DNA of 64,000 bases from Gelatiniphilus marinus. GTDB taxonomy: Bacteria > Bacteroidota > Bacteroidia > Flavobacteriales > Flavobacteriaceae. The notes below the pieces were generated by a model that saw nothing but the letters and a program-made list of their open reading frames with translations, did not search any database and had not been told where the DNA came from. The stretch lies in assembly GCF_042678305.1 (NCBI RefSeq), contig NZ_JBHUDT010000001.1. One strand, 5' to 3'. The first letter of the stretch is position 1. Every line of letters begins with the position of its first letter. Below are positions 1 to 8,118 of the stretch, one piece after another. Both the position numbers and the translations under genes were made by a program.

Positions 1-17
1 TTTTAAGCTTTAAACCC

Positions 18-50
18 AAAGCCACTTTGCCAAGGTAAAGTGGCTTTTTT
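18..50 (+). terminator. Rho-independent terminator
   Basis: A perfect 11-bp stem (18-28 with 37-47, arms AAAGCCACTTT/AAAGTGGCTTT), an 8-nt loop and a following T run. It probably ends a plus-strand gene that lies left of the window. Confidence 0.8.
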
Positions 51-63
51 GTTTTTGGCATAA

Positions 64-95
64 TTTGAATTTTTCAGAAAAAAAATATAAATTTG
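64..95 (+). promoter_or_regulatory. Bacteroidota-type promoter for the YdeI-like gene
   Basis: TTTG at 64-67, a 20-nt spacer and TAAATTTG at 88-95 match the Bacteroidota consensus TTTG-N17-23-TAnnTTTG. Transcription would start near 101, giving a leader of about 70 nt. Confidence 0.6.
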
Positions 96-172
96 TTTGA
101 TGCAGCAAGCAAACTAATTTTACAAACAGCCCCTACCCCAAAGCTAAAAAACCTTCAACAAAACACTAAGGC

Positions 173-766
173 ATGAAAAAAATACATTCCGTTGAAGAGT
201 ATATTGAAGAAAACGCACATTTTAGTGAAGCTTTAACCATTTTAAGGGCAATTATAAACACTACCGAACTTGAAGAAACCATAAAATGGAGCGCACCTGT
301 ATATGCTTTGAACAACAAAAATGTAATAGGCTTAGGTGCTTTTAAAAAGCATTTTGGAATTTGGTTTTTTAACGGTGTGTTTTTAAAGGACAAACACCAA
401 ATATTGGTAAATGCACAAGAGAAGAAAACAAAAGCATTACGGCAAATGCGTTTTAAATCGGTTAAAGATATTGATAAAAACATTGTTTTAGCTTATGTTA
501 AAGAAGCCATTAAAAACCAAAAATTGGGTAAAGAAATTAAACCCGACCGCAGCAAAAAAGAAACCATTGTTCCAACAGAATTAAAAGCCGTTTTAGTTAA
601 CGATTTAAAAACCAGCTTTGATAATTTATCGGCTTATAAACAGCGTGAATATTGCGACTACATTAGTTCGGCAAAAAGAGAGACTACCAAACAAACGCGC
701 TTAGAAAAAATAAAACCCATGATTTTAAAAGGTATAGGATTAAACGATAAATATAAAAACTGTTAA
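173..766 (+). CDS. YdeI/OmdA-like protein with DUF1801 domain
   Basis: A 197-residue cytoplasmic protein with no signal peptide. The first ~110 residues look like a DUF1801 (YdhG/Fra-like) domain, with the typical KWSAPVYALN region near residues 39-48 and GAFKKHFGIWFFNG near 55-68. The C-terminal ~60 residues (SFDNLSAYKQREYCDYISSA, then a run of Lys/Arg) fit the OmdA/YdeI 'bacteriocin-protection' domain. Biochemical function is unknown for the family. It stands alone behind its own promoter. Family recognition is fairly secure; the role is not. Confidence 0.75.
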   Translation: MKKIHSVEEYIEENAHFSEALTILRAIINTTELEETIKWSAPVYALNNKNVIGLGAFKKHFGIWFFNGVFLKDKHQILVNAQEKKTKALRQMRFKSVKDIDKNIVLAYVKEAIKNQKLGKEIKPDRSKKETIVPTELKAVLVNDLKTSFDNLSAYKQREYCDYISSAKRETTKQTRLEKIKPMILKGIGLNDKYKNC

Positions 767-1015
767 CTTTTAATACCGAAAAACACCTTCGAAAATAAAA
801 ACCAAAACGTTTTTAACAACTAAAATAAACTTTTGCTCGCGTATTTGCACTGCCAAAATTTCACGACACCTATCTTAAAGCCCAAGGTTGTTATTCTTCC
901 TACAACTTGTAATACAAAGCACATGCTAGTAGCTTTTCTATTAAAAAAAAAGACCATCTTTACAGACAGCCTTTTTCACAATTTAACCTTAATTATTAAT
1001 ATTTGAACTCTATTT
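767..1015. other. Intergenic stretch, no convincing gene
   Basis: 249 bases between two convergent genes. A frame without ATG stays open on the plus strand from about 830 to 1003, but its composition is not convincing and no family is recognised. No clear terminator hairpin was found. Confidence 0.4.
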
Positions 1016-1321
1016 TTATGCTACTTTAGCTTTATTTATTTTTGGGAACAACCATTTAATATTTTCAACTTTTCTTGTACGGTTTAAATATATCCTAATG
1101 TCGCTGAAACTATAAGCTAGGTTTTCTTCTAGTACATTACCCTCTAATTTAGTTTCTGTTGTATTTACAATATTAAAAGTGGCAGGATTAGCTACTGTTG
1201 GTTTTGCATCATTAATTACAGAAGCTGTAGGTTCTGTTTTATCGCTTACTGGATGTTCTTGAGCATATGCAAAAGAAAAAGAGAGCAGTACGATTAATAA
1301 TGTGTAAATATTTGTTTTCAT
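1016..1321 (-). CDS. small secreted hypothetical protein
   Basis: I place the start at the ATG at 1321, which gives about 101 residues beginning MKTNIYTLLIVLLSFSFAYA, a clean Sec signal peptide cleaved before Gln-Glu. A longer frame to 1360 would push the signal peptide inside. The mature part is a low-complexity Thr/Ala/Pro linker followed by a basic C-terminal segment (DIRIYLNRTRKVENIKWLFP). It looks like one of the short exported proteins common in Flavobacteriaceae. Function is unknown. It is divergent from dapD. Confidence 0.6.
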   Translation of the reverse strand: MKTNIYTLLIVLLSFSFAYAQEHPVSDKTEPTASVINDAKPTVANPATFNIVNTTETKLEGNVLEENLAYSFSDIRIYLNRTRKVENIKWLFPKINKAKVA

Positions 1322-1623
1322 CAGATTTGGATTCGTTTGATGGTTCAAATATAAAATCACATTAAAGTTTAGCCCAATAAATTAGTTGTAACACATTGTA
1401 TTTTCGATTACTAGAAAACGGTAGGTTTTCTATCGATTAATAGTTAAAAAGCGTGTTTTTTTCGTTTAAATACACCTAAAATGCATTTCATCGATGTATT
1501 CATTTCCTTAAAAGTGAAAATTGATTATCATTTTATAAAAAAACATATTTTAAAACTGATATTTTTACCAAATACACAATCCATATTATAGCTATTTCGC
1601 TCTCTATTTTAAATCTTAGATAT

Positions 1624-1631
1624 TATATTTG
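1624..1631 (+). promoter_or_regulatory. -7 element of the dapD promoter
   Basis: TATATTTG matches TAnnTTTG and ends 19 nt before the dapD ATG. No good -33 TTTG is visible at the usual spacing. Confidence 0.5.
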
Positions 1632-1650
1632 CTTAAAATTATAAAGACTA

Positions 1651-2466
1651 ATGACAGACTTACAACAAACCATTGAAAACGCTTGGAATGATAGAGCACT
1701 TTTAAAAGAAGAAACCACTACAAACGCCATAAGAAAGGTTATAGACCTTTTAGACAAAGGCGAACTGCGCGTAGCCGAACCTATTGAAACAGGATGGCAA
1801 GTAAACGAATGGGTAAAAAAAGCCGTGGTTTTATATTTTCCTATTCAAAAAATGGAAACTATTGAAGCTGGCCCGATGGAGTTCCATGATAAAATACCTT
1901 TAAAAAGTGGCTATGCAGAAAAAGGCATACGCGTTGTACCACATGCCGTTGCCAGACACGGTGCTTATATTTCCAGCGGGACTATATTAATGCCCAGTTA
2001 TGTAAATATTGGTGCTTATGTTGATGAAGGCACTATGGTAGATACTTGGGCTACCGTTGGTAGCTGCGCACAAATTGGCAAAAACGTACACTTATCTGGT
2101 GGCGTTGGCATTGGCGGTGTATTAGAACCTTTGCAAGCGGCACCCGTAATTATTGAAGACAATGCCTTTATTGGCAGTCGCTGTATTGTAGTTGAAGGTG
2201 TTCGTGTTGAAACCGAAGCTGTTTTAGGCGCTGGTGTGGTTCTAACCATGAGTACAAAAATTATTGATGTTACCGGTAACGAACCTGTTGAATATAAAGG
2301 TAAAGTGCCTGCGCGTTCTGTGGTTATTCCGGGAAGTTATGCAAAAACATTCCCTTCTGGGACTTATAATGTGCCTTGTGCATTAATTATTGGAAAACGC
2401 AAAGAAAGCACCAACAAAAAAACATCGCTTAATGATGCGCTTCGTGAGCATAGTGTAGCAGTTTAA
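1651..2466 (+). CDS. dapD: tetrahydrodipicolinate N-succinyltransferase
   Basis: A 271-residue protein of the usual DapD length. DapD transfers succinyl from succinyl-CoA to tetrahydrodipicolinate in the succinylase branch of lysine and meso-diaminopimelate synthesis in the cytoplasm. The N-terminal ~100 residues are the helical domain (ENAWNDRALL). Residues ~105-230 are a left-handed beta-helix of hexapeptide repeats (YVNIGAYVDEGTMVDTWATV, VGIGGVLEP, DNAFIGSRC). The ending IIGKRKESTNKKTSLNDALR is typical. lysA, the last enzyme of the pathway, and sucC, a succinyl-CoA enzyme, lie elsewhere in the window. It has its own promoter and is followed by a repeat, so it is probably monocistronic. Confidence 0.96.
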   Translation: MTDLQQTIENAWNDRALLKEETTTNAIRKVIDLLDKGELRVAEPIETGWQVNEWVKKAVVLYFPIQKMETIEAGPMEFHDKIPLKSGYAEKGIRVVPHAVARHGAYISSGTILMPSYVNIGAYVDEGTMVDTWATVGSCAQIGKNVHLSGGVGIGGVLEPLQAAPVIIEDNAFIGSRCIVVEGVRVETEAVLGAGVVLTMSTKIIDVTGNEPVEYKGKVPARSVVIPGSYAKTFPSGTYNVPCALIIGKRKESTNKKTSLNDALREHSVAV

Positions 2467-2482
2467 TTTAGTACGCAGTAAT

Positions 2483-2538
2483 CAGTCTTCAGTTTGCAGT
2501 AGGCTTACTGAAGACTGCCTACTGAAGACTGCAAACTG
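2483..2538. repeat. intergenic inverted/direct repeat (CAGTCTTCAGT family)
   Basis: The 11-mer CAGTCTTCAGT (2483-2493) is followed by two copies of its reverse complement ACTGAAGACTG (2507-2517 and 2521-2531). TTTGCAGTAGGC modules are shuffled between them. It fills the dapD to GT9 gap and can fold into alternative hairpins. It looks like a dispersed palindromic repeat, not a coding or regulatory element. Confidence 0.7.
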
Positions 2539-2543
2539 GAAAA

Positions 2544-3590
2544 ATGAAAATTTTAGTAATACAGCAAAAAATGATTGGCGATGTGCTTACAAGCAGCATA
2601 CTTTTTGAGGCACTTCGAAAAAAATATCCCAATGCCCAATTGGACTATTTGATTAACGAGCACACTTTTCCGGTTGTAAAAAATCATCCGCTTATAGATA
2701 ATTTTATCTTTTTCACTAAAGAAGCAGAATCTAGTAAACTAGCACTTTTAAAGCTTGCTAAAGCTATTAGAAAGCGTGAATACGATGTCGTAATTGATGT
2801 CTATTCAAAGCTTTCCAGTAATTTGATTACGGCTTTTTCTAAAGCAAAAATCAAAATTTCCTACTACAAATATTATAGTTCGCTCTTTTATCATCATAAT
2901 ATAAAAAGGCAACAAAGTACTGATGAAAAAATAGGTTTAGCTATTGCCAACCGATTACAATTATTACATCCGTTAGGCATTGAAATAAAATCTGTAAAAC
3001 CAAAAATTTATTTAACTGAAAAGGAAATCTCGAATAGCAAACAGTTTTTACAAAAGGAAAATATTGATTTAAATAAGCATTTATATATGATAGCTGTGTT
3101 GGGTAGTGGTGATAATAAAACCTACCCATCGCCTTTTATGGCAAAAGTTATTGATGTTATTGTTGAAAAAACAAAAGGGCAAATTTTGTTTAATTACATT
3201 CCGAAACAAGAAACTGAAGCTAAAGCCATTTTAAATTTATGCCACACCGAAACCAAAAAGCATATTAAATTTCACGTTTTCGGTAAAAGTTTAAGGGATT
3301 TTTTAGCGATAACCCACCATTGCGATGCCGTAATTGGTAACGAAGGTGGTGCTATAAATATGGCAAAAGCACTTAACATCAAAACCTTTGCTATGTATTC
3401 GCCGTGGATCGATAAAGCCTCTTGGAATCTTTTTGAAGATGAAAATAACGTAAGTGTGCATTTAAAAGATTACATGCCCGAATTGTACACAAAACCCGAA
3501 AAGGAATACAAAAATGAAGCATCAACTTTATATCAAAAATTTAAACCTGAATTGTTTATTGATAAACTTAAAGGTTTTTTAGGTAATTAA
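2544..3590 (+). CDS. glycosyltransferase family 9 (heptosyltransferase-like)
   Basis: A 348-residue cytoplasmic protein with the GT9/ADP-heptose:LPS heptosyltransferase layout. The N-terminal Rossmann half starts with MKILVIQQKMIGDVLTSSIL. The C-terminal half has the donor-site motif GNEGGAINMAKALNIKTFA near residue 265-283, which replaces the usual D-S/T-G-x-x-H-x-A with GNEGGAxNMAKAL. The family adds heptose or related sugars to the LPS inner core. It is the first gene of the surface-glycan locus. The sugar it transfers cannot be read from sequence. Confidence 0.85.
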   Translation: MKILVIQQKMIGDVLTSSILFEALRKKYPNAQLDYLINEHTFPVVKNHPLIDNFIFFTKEAESSKLALLKLAKAIRKREYDVVIDVYSKLSSNLITAFSKAKIKISYYKYYSSLFYHHNIKRQQSTDEKIGLAIANRLQLLHPLGIEIKSVKPKIYLTEKEISNSKQFLQKENIDLNKHLYMIAVLGSGDNKTYPSPFMAKVIDVIVEKTKGQILFNYIPKQETEAKAILNLCHTETKKHIKFHVFGKSLRDFLAITHHCDAVIGNEGGAINMAKALNIKTFAMYSPWIDKASWNLFEDENNVSVHLKDYMPELYTKPEKEYKNEASTLYQKFKPELFIDKLKGFLGN

Positions 3591-3617
3591 TTCTATTATT
3601 ATGAGATGCTGAAACAA

Positions 3618-3635
3618 TCCCGATAGTCATCGGGA
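3618..3635. repeat. CCCGAT..ATCGGG palindrome
   Basis: TCCCGAT (3618-3624), 4-nt loop, ATCGGGA (3629-3635), lying between two convergent genes. The same CCGAT/ATCGG core recurs at 16007-16020 and 46770-46789. It may work as a weak bidirectional terminator. Confidence 0.5.
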
Positions 3636-3649
3636 CAGCATGACAAATG

Positions 3650-4693
3650 CTAATTTTTTAAAACCTCTAAAGCTTGCTTAACCGCAGTTTCAACAAATTG
3701 CCCTTGCATCACTTTTTCTTGCACTTTTAAAACATTGGTTTTCATTGTTTTATAATCATCTTCGGATACATTTTCTAAAATAGCATTCAAATCCTTTAAA
3801 TTAGAAACCGCAATGCCCACCTTATTTTCAACTATAAAACTTGCAATAGCGGCCTTATCCCATACTATAACCGGTAGTCCGCACAACAAGTACAATGAAG
3901 TTTTATGCGGATTGTTATATTTTAAATATTCGCCTAAATCGCCACTACAAGCTTCGGTTGAAATACCATCCCAAACCAAGCCAAAATCGGCTTCAATTTT
4001 ATGTGCAATTTGATCGGACGGAAAAGCACCTTCATAAAAAATAACAGATTCTTCTTCGCTCACTTTTCTTTTACTTGCATCAAAACCAATACCGTATAGT
4101 TTTAAATGATACTTGCTGTGTTCTAAAATATCAAAATCGAAAATATAGGCGTTTTTACCTTCGCCAAAACCACCGGCGTAAGCAATATCGTATTTATCTT
4201 TTTTAATTCTGTTTATATTCTGAATTGGTTTTTCATCAGAAACATAATCGAAAATACCTAAAACCACTGTGGGTATTGTTGTGCCTTGTTCTAAAAACCA
4301 AGTTTTCATAGATTCGTTGTGCACTATTATAACATCGGAACATACTATTTTAGCCAGCTCCTTTTCAACATCTTTCACTCGTCCTTTTAAGCTTCTAACA
4401 TCGTGTACAATGGTTATCATTTTACAACGTTTCAGTTTCACAAAAAATAAAATCAGTTTTCTAAATTTATTATTGGGATATTGCGTGCATATTGTCGACT
4501 TAAACGGCAATCGCAACAAGGCTATGGTAATTCCGAAAAAATTCTTTATCGTACCAACGGCCGAACTAGGGATAGACGATTGTTTAAACCCAAGGTTTTT
4601 AAACCCTAAGTTTTGTAACGATATTTCGCAATCGGTTTTTGCTTTTCCGGCGGCATTAAATAACGACTTGTAATTTCTAGAAATGTAATACAT
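3650..4693 (-). CDS. glycosyltransferase, probable galactofuranosyltransferase
   Basis: A 347-residue protein starting at the ATG at 4693. It has the two-domain GT-B appearance: an N-terminal half with ITIVHDVRSLKGRVKDVEKE and VIIVHNESMKTWF, and a C-terminal half with YAGGFGEGKNAYIFDF, then the acceptor/donor segment FGLVWDGISTEACSG and YNNPHKTSLYLLCGLPVIVW. This pattern fits the beta-1,6-galactofuranosyltransferase (WbbI-like) group. It is divergent from glf, which makes UDP-galactofuranose, the donor such an enzyme would need. The assignment to galactofuranose rests on that family resemblance plus the neighbour. Confidence 0.72.
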   Translation of the reverse strand: MYYISRNYKSLFNAAGKAKTDCEISLQNLGFKNLGFKQSSIPSSAVGTIKNFFGITIALLRLPFKSTICTQYPNNKFRKLILFFVKLKRCKMITIVHDVRSLKGRVKDVEKELAKIVCSDVIIVHNESMKTWFLEQGTTIPTVVLGIFDYVSDEKPIQNINRIKKDKYDIAYAGGFGEGKNAYIFDFDILEHSKYHLKLYGIGFDASKRKVSEEESVIFYEGAFPSDQIAHKIEADFGLVWDGISTEACSGDLGEYLKYNNPHKTSLYLLCGLPVIVWDKAAIASFIVENKVGIAVSNLKDLNAILENVSEDDYKTMKTNVLKVQEKVMQGQFVETAVKQALEVLKN

Positions 4694-4753
4694 ATTGGCT
4701 GAAAAGTTTTTTTTAGGAAATTAATATTCTAGTTTTGTTTAAAATATAAAAGT

Positions 4754-5857
4754 ATGCAAAAGTATGATTATTTAATTGTTGGTGCCGGATTATTTGGCTG
4801 CGTATTTGCATACGAAGCCAACAAAGCTGGAAAAAAATGCTTGGTTATCGATAAAAGAAACCATGTGGGAGGCAATGTGTACTGCGAAAATGTGGACGGT
4901 ATTAACGTACATAAATACGGCGCCCATATTTTTCATACCAACGATAAACAGATTTGGGATTATGTAAACCAATTTGCGGAATTTAATAATTATGTGAATT
5001 CCCCCGTTTCAATTTCTAAAGGAAAACTGTACAATTTGCCTTTTAACATGAACACCTTTTACCAATTATGGGGCACAAAAACACCCGAGGAAGCTAAAAA
5101 AATTATAGAAAGCCAGATAAAAGAATACGGTTTTGAAAATCCGAAAAACCTAGAAGAGCAAGCCTTATCTTTAATAGGAAAAGACGTATACGAAACGCTG
5201 ATAAAAGAATACACCGAAAAGCAATGGGGCAAAAAAGCAACCGAACTTCCTGCCTTTATTATCAAACGGTTACCCGTGCGTTATACCTTTAACAACAACT
5301 ATTTTAGCGATAAATACCAAGGGATTCCAATAGGTGGTTACAACAAAATTATTGATGGTTTATTGGAAGGTATTGAAACAAAAACCAATGTTGATTTTTT
5401 TGAAAATAAAGAAGCATTAAGCAAATTAGCAACAAAAATTGTGTACACCGGAAAAATTGACGAATTCTATAATTATAAATTTGGGAATTTGGAATATCGT
5501 TCGCTACGTTTTGAAAATACCAGTTTGGAAAAAGAAAACCACCAAGGCAATGCCGTAGTAAATTATAACGATGGCGACATTCCGTACACCCGAATCATCG
5601 AGCATAAACATTTTGAATTTGGGAAGCAAAAACATACCGTAATAACTAAAGAATTCCCTGAACAATGGACAAAAGAAAAAGAAGCCTACTACCCTATTAA
5701 TAACGACGAGAACCAAAATAAATATCAGCAATACAAAGCCTTGTCGTTACAAGAAAACAACATTATTTTTGGTGGCAGACTTGCCGAATATAAATATTAC
5801 GACATGCATCAAATAATAGCTTCAGCGTTACAAAAAGTTAAAAAGGAACTTAATTAA
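4754..5857 (+). CDS. glf: UDP-galactopyranose mutase
   Basis: A 367-residue flavoprotein, the normal length for Glf, converting UDP-galactopyranose to UDP-galactofuranose in the cytoplasm. The FAD-binding GxGxxG is seen as LIVGAGLFGCVFAYEA near residues 5-20. It is followed by VIDKRNHVGGNVYCE and the family's HKYGAHIFHTND. KQWGKKATELP and RLPVRYTFNNNYFSDKYQG are substrate-site segments, and FGGRLAEYKYYDMHQ is the C-terminal FAD motif. It faces a probable galactofuranosyltransferase and is followed by GT2 genes. A short tail fossil of a second glf lies about 500 bp downstream. Confidence 0.96.
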   Translation: MQKYDYLIVGAGLFGCVFAYEANKAGKKCLVIDKRNHVGGNVYCENVDGINVHKYGAHIFHTNDKQIWDYVNQFAEFNNYVNSPVSISKGKLYNLPFNMNTFYQLWGTKTPEEAKKIIESQIKEYGFENPKNLEEQALSLIGKDVYETLIKEYTEKQWGKKATELPAFIIKRLPVRYTFNNNYFSDKYQGIPIGGYNKIIDGLLEGIETKTNVDFFENKEALSKLATKIVYTGKIDEFYNYKFGNLEYRSLRFENTSLEKENHQGNAVVNYNDGDIPYTRIIEHKHFEFGKQKHTVITKEFPEQWTKEKEAYYPINNDENQNKYQQYKALSLQENNIIFGGRLAEYKYYDMHQIIASALQKVKKELN

Positions 5858-5883
5858 TTATATAACAAAACGATACTCCTAAA

Positions 5884-6354
5884 TTGAAGAATTCTAACAA
5901 AATATCAGCTTTACTCATCACTTATAACGAAATCAATCATATAGAATACGTAATAAATAATATAAATTTTGCTGATGAAATTATAGTTGTAGATTCTTTT
6001 AGCACAGACGGAACGCTTGAAAAGTTAGCTAAACTTGAACATGTAACCACCATAAAACGTGCATTTAAAAACTTTGCTGATCAAAGAAATTTTGCCATAA
6101 AACAAGCGGCTCACGATTGGGTTTTGTTTATTGATGCCGATGAACGCTTAACCGATAAATTAAAAACCGAAATAATTACCACAGTAAACAACCCAACTGA
6201 TATTGCGGCATTTATGGTTAAGCGCTTGTATTATTTTAAGAAAAAAAGAATACGGTTTAGTGGCTTTCAAACCGATACCACTTACCTTTGTTCAAAAAAA
6301 ACAAGGCAAAATATATTGAAGATAAAATAGTGCACGAAATGCCCAAAATTGATG
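5884..6354 (+). pseudogene. broken GT2 glycosyltransferase gene
   Basis: It begins at a TTG (5884) with ALLITYNEINHIEYVINNIN and VDSFSTDGT, then FIDADERL, a normal GT-A family 2 start. At about 6286 the frame is lost: Tyr134 is followed by CTTTGTTC where the plus-one frame reads LFKKNKAKYIEDKIVHEMPK, the expected family continuation. One missing base explains this. The uninterrupted frame ends at 6330 (148 residues). The shifted frame carries about 20 more family-like residues until ~6354, where homology stops abruptly. A functional protein would need about 100 more residues, so it is truncated as well as frameshifted. Confidence 0.8.
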
Positions 6355-6393
6355 GCATCGGCATTGCAAAAAGCTAAAAAAGAATTAAGCTGA
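6355..6393 (+). pseudogene. fossil 3' end of a second glf gene
   Basis: The frame 6355-6393 reads ASALQKAKKELS then stop. The intact glf ends ASALQKVKKELN then stop (5819-5857). Ten of 12 residues match, while only 26 of 36 bases do, and most differences are synonymous. This is what a diverged homologous coding end would show. It is joined directly to the broken GT2 gene, implying a deletion or recombination junction at about 6354. Confidence 0.65.
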
Positions 6394-6426
6394 AATAATT
6401 ACTTTTAACAAAATAAAACACAATCC

Positions 6427-7179
6427 ATGATTAAACTTTCAGGTGTTATAATTACATATAACGAAGAGGAACATTTAGAAAAATGTTTAGCATCCTTGGT
6501 AGATGTTGTTGATGAAATTGTTGTTGTTGATTCTTTTTCAACCGATAAAACACCTGAAATATGCAAAGCTTACAATGTAACCTTTATTCAACATGAATTC
6601 GAGGGTTATATCGAGCAAAAAAATTATGCGCTTTCGCTTGCTACTCACAATTATATTTTATCATTAGATGGTGATGAAGCTTTATCTGATATGCTTAAAA
6701 AATCCATCTTAAAAGTAAAAGAAAATTGGGTTTTTGATGGTTATTATTGTAACCGATTAAATAATTATTGCGGGCAATGGATTAAACATTCCGATTGGTA
6801 TCCCGACAAAAAATTAAGGCTATTTAAAAAAGGAAGCGGCGAATGGAAAGGCATAAACCCGCACGATACTTATACATTAAAAAAGGGGTTAAAATCAGGT
6901 AAACTTAAAGGCGATTTGTTGCATTGGATTTACAGAGATTACCAAGAACACAATTTAAAAGTTGAGAAATTTTCTACCATAGCCGCCAATGCTTATCACA
7001 AATTGGGCAAAAAATCATCGTTATTTAAAATTGTTTTTAGACCATCCTGGGCATTTTTTAAAGCCTACTTTTTACGTTTTGGTTTTTTAGATGGTTTAAA
7101 TGGTTTTGTTATTTGTGTACAAACCTTTAACGTTACTTTTTTAAAATACATTAAACTTTATGAGCTACATAAAAAATGA
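6427..7179 (+). CDS. glycosyltransferase family 2 (WaaE/KdtX-like)
   Basis: A 250-residue protein with the GT-A fold family 2 start SGVIITYNEEEHLEKCLASL, then DEIVVVDSFSTDKTPEI and SLDGDEALSD (the DxD-type metal site). The C-terminal half has NNYCGQWIKHSDWYPDKKLR and LLHWIYRDYQEHNLKVEKFS, characteristic of the LPS core glucosyltransferase WaaE/KdtX group. It is probably membrane-associated through the hydrophobic, basic region around 195-240. It is the intact relative of the broken gene just upstream. Confidence 0.88.
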   Translation: MIKLSGVIITYNEEEHLEKCLASLVDVVDEIVVVDSFSTDKTPEICKAYNVTFIQHEFEGYIEQKNYALSLATHNYILSLDGDEALSDMLKKSILKVKENWVFDGYYCNRLNNYCGQWIKHSDWYPDKKLRLFKKGSGEWKGINPHDTYTLKKGLKSGKLKGDLLHWIYRDYQEHNLKVEKFSTIAANAYHKLGKKSSLFKIVFRPSWAFFKAYFLRFGFLDGLNGFVICVQTFNVTFLKYIKLYELHKK

Positions 7180-7183
7180 ATAA

Positions 7184-7945
7184 TTATAAGCGTTTCCAAA
7201 ATTTAAGTTTCTTTTTTAAGCGTCTTTTTCGGTGGTATTTTTCTTGAAAAGCTTCGGTTTCCTGCCACATTAAATTAAAAATAGCATCGTAATTTTTACC
7301 TGAGCATTTAGCATATTCATCACTCATCACCTCAACCATGGATTTATGGATGGTTAATTTTGAGAAATTCTTAATCCGCGTTTCAAAATCCAAGGTTTTA
7401 AATTCCATCCGGTTTAAATCCACCAAATAAAAATCGTAACCTTTTTCGTTTTTTTTGATTAAGGTATTTCCAGGGGAATGATCTAAAAAATGAACCCCTT
7501 TTTCATGCAAATTGAATGTAAATCGAGTAAAAGCTCTGAGAATATCATCGTAATTTGGGATGTTAAAATCCGTTGTTAATTCCCGGTACGTGTAATCGCA
7601 ATCCACCTGCTCGCTTATATAATAGCTTTTTTTGAATAAAAACGGGGTTTTAAATTCGTAATACGCCACAGGGTGCGGAGTGCCGATGTTTAAATCTTTA
7701 AGCTTATTGGCGTATTCGAAAGAGCGTTGCGCTTTGCTTTTTCTAAAAAAACGATACGCGATTTTATTGATTAAGTGCGGTACCTTAAACGATTTAACGT
7801 TAATCGTTTCTTTGCCCAATTGAAATAATTTGAGTGAATTTCGTTCTTGATTGCCAAAATCTTCACCAAGCACATCAAAATTTTCGATGAAATTATCGAG
7901 CTCGCTTTCAAACGATTTGTAGGCTTTATGAAAGACTTTCTTCAT
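7184..7945 (-). CDS. lipopolysaccharide kinase (WaaP/InaA/Kdo kinase family)
   Basis: A 253-residue protein with a eukaryotic-kinase-like fold. It has the VKSFKVP lysine region near 51-57, the catalytic loop HEKGVHFLDHSPGNTLIKK with Asp in LDHSPGN, and the metal-binding YLVDLNRMEF. These are the motifs of the Kdo/heptose kinases that phosphorylate LPS core sugars at the cytoplasmic face. The C-terminus is highly basic (RKRRLKKKLKFWKRL), which suits contact with the membrane. It converges on the GT2 gene with a 4-nt gap. Confidence 0.85.
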   Translation of the reverse strand: MKKVFHKAYKSFESELDNFIENFDVLGEDFGNQERNSLKLFQLGKETINVKSFKVPHLINKIAYRFFRKSKAQRSFEYANKLKDLNIGTPHPVAYYEFKTPFLFKKSYYISEQVDCDYTYRELTTDFNIPNYDDILRAFTRFTFNLHEKGVHFLDHSPGNTLIKKNEKGYDFYLVDLNRMEFKTLDFETRIKNFSKLTIHKSMVEVMSDEYAKCSGKNYDAIFNLMWQETEAFQEKYHRKRRLKKKLKFWKRL

Positions 7946-8118
7946 TTGTACAAAATTTTATAATCCATGGATTTGGCTTTGTTTATGTAAGATTTTATGG
8001 CTAATCATTGTTAAATACCCATTATGGGCTTTCATATGGCAATATTACAATTACTTTTTTCTTTTAAAAAATCTAAACCATTTCATACTTTATTTATTTT
8101 CTTTGTAAAAAACACAGC

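Noticed and set aside
827..1003. Open plus-strand frame without ATG
   Set aside because: Only a TTG could start it, composition is not gene-like, and no family resemblance is seen.
2016..2249. Minus-strand frame inside dapD
   Set aside because: Antisense shadow of the hexapeptide-repeat coding region with biased Thr/Pro composition.
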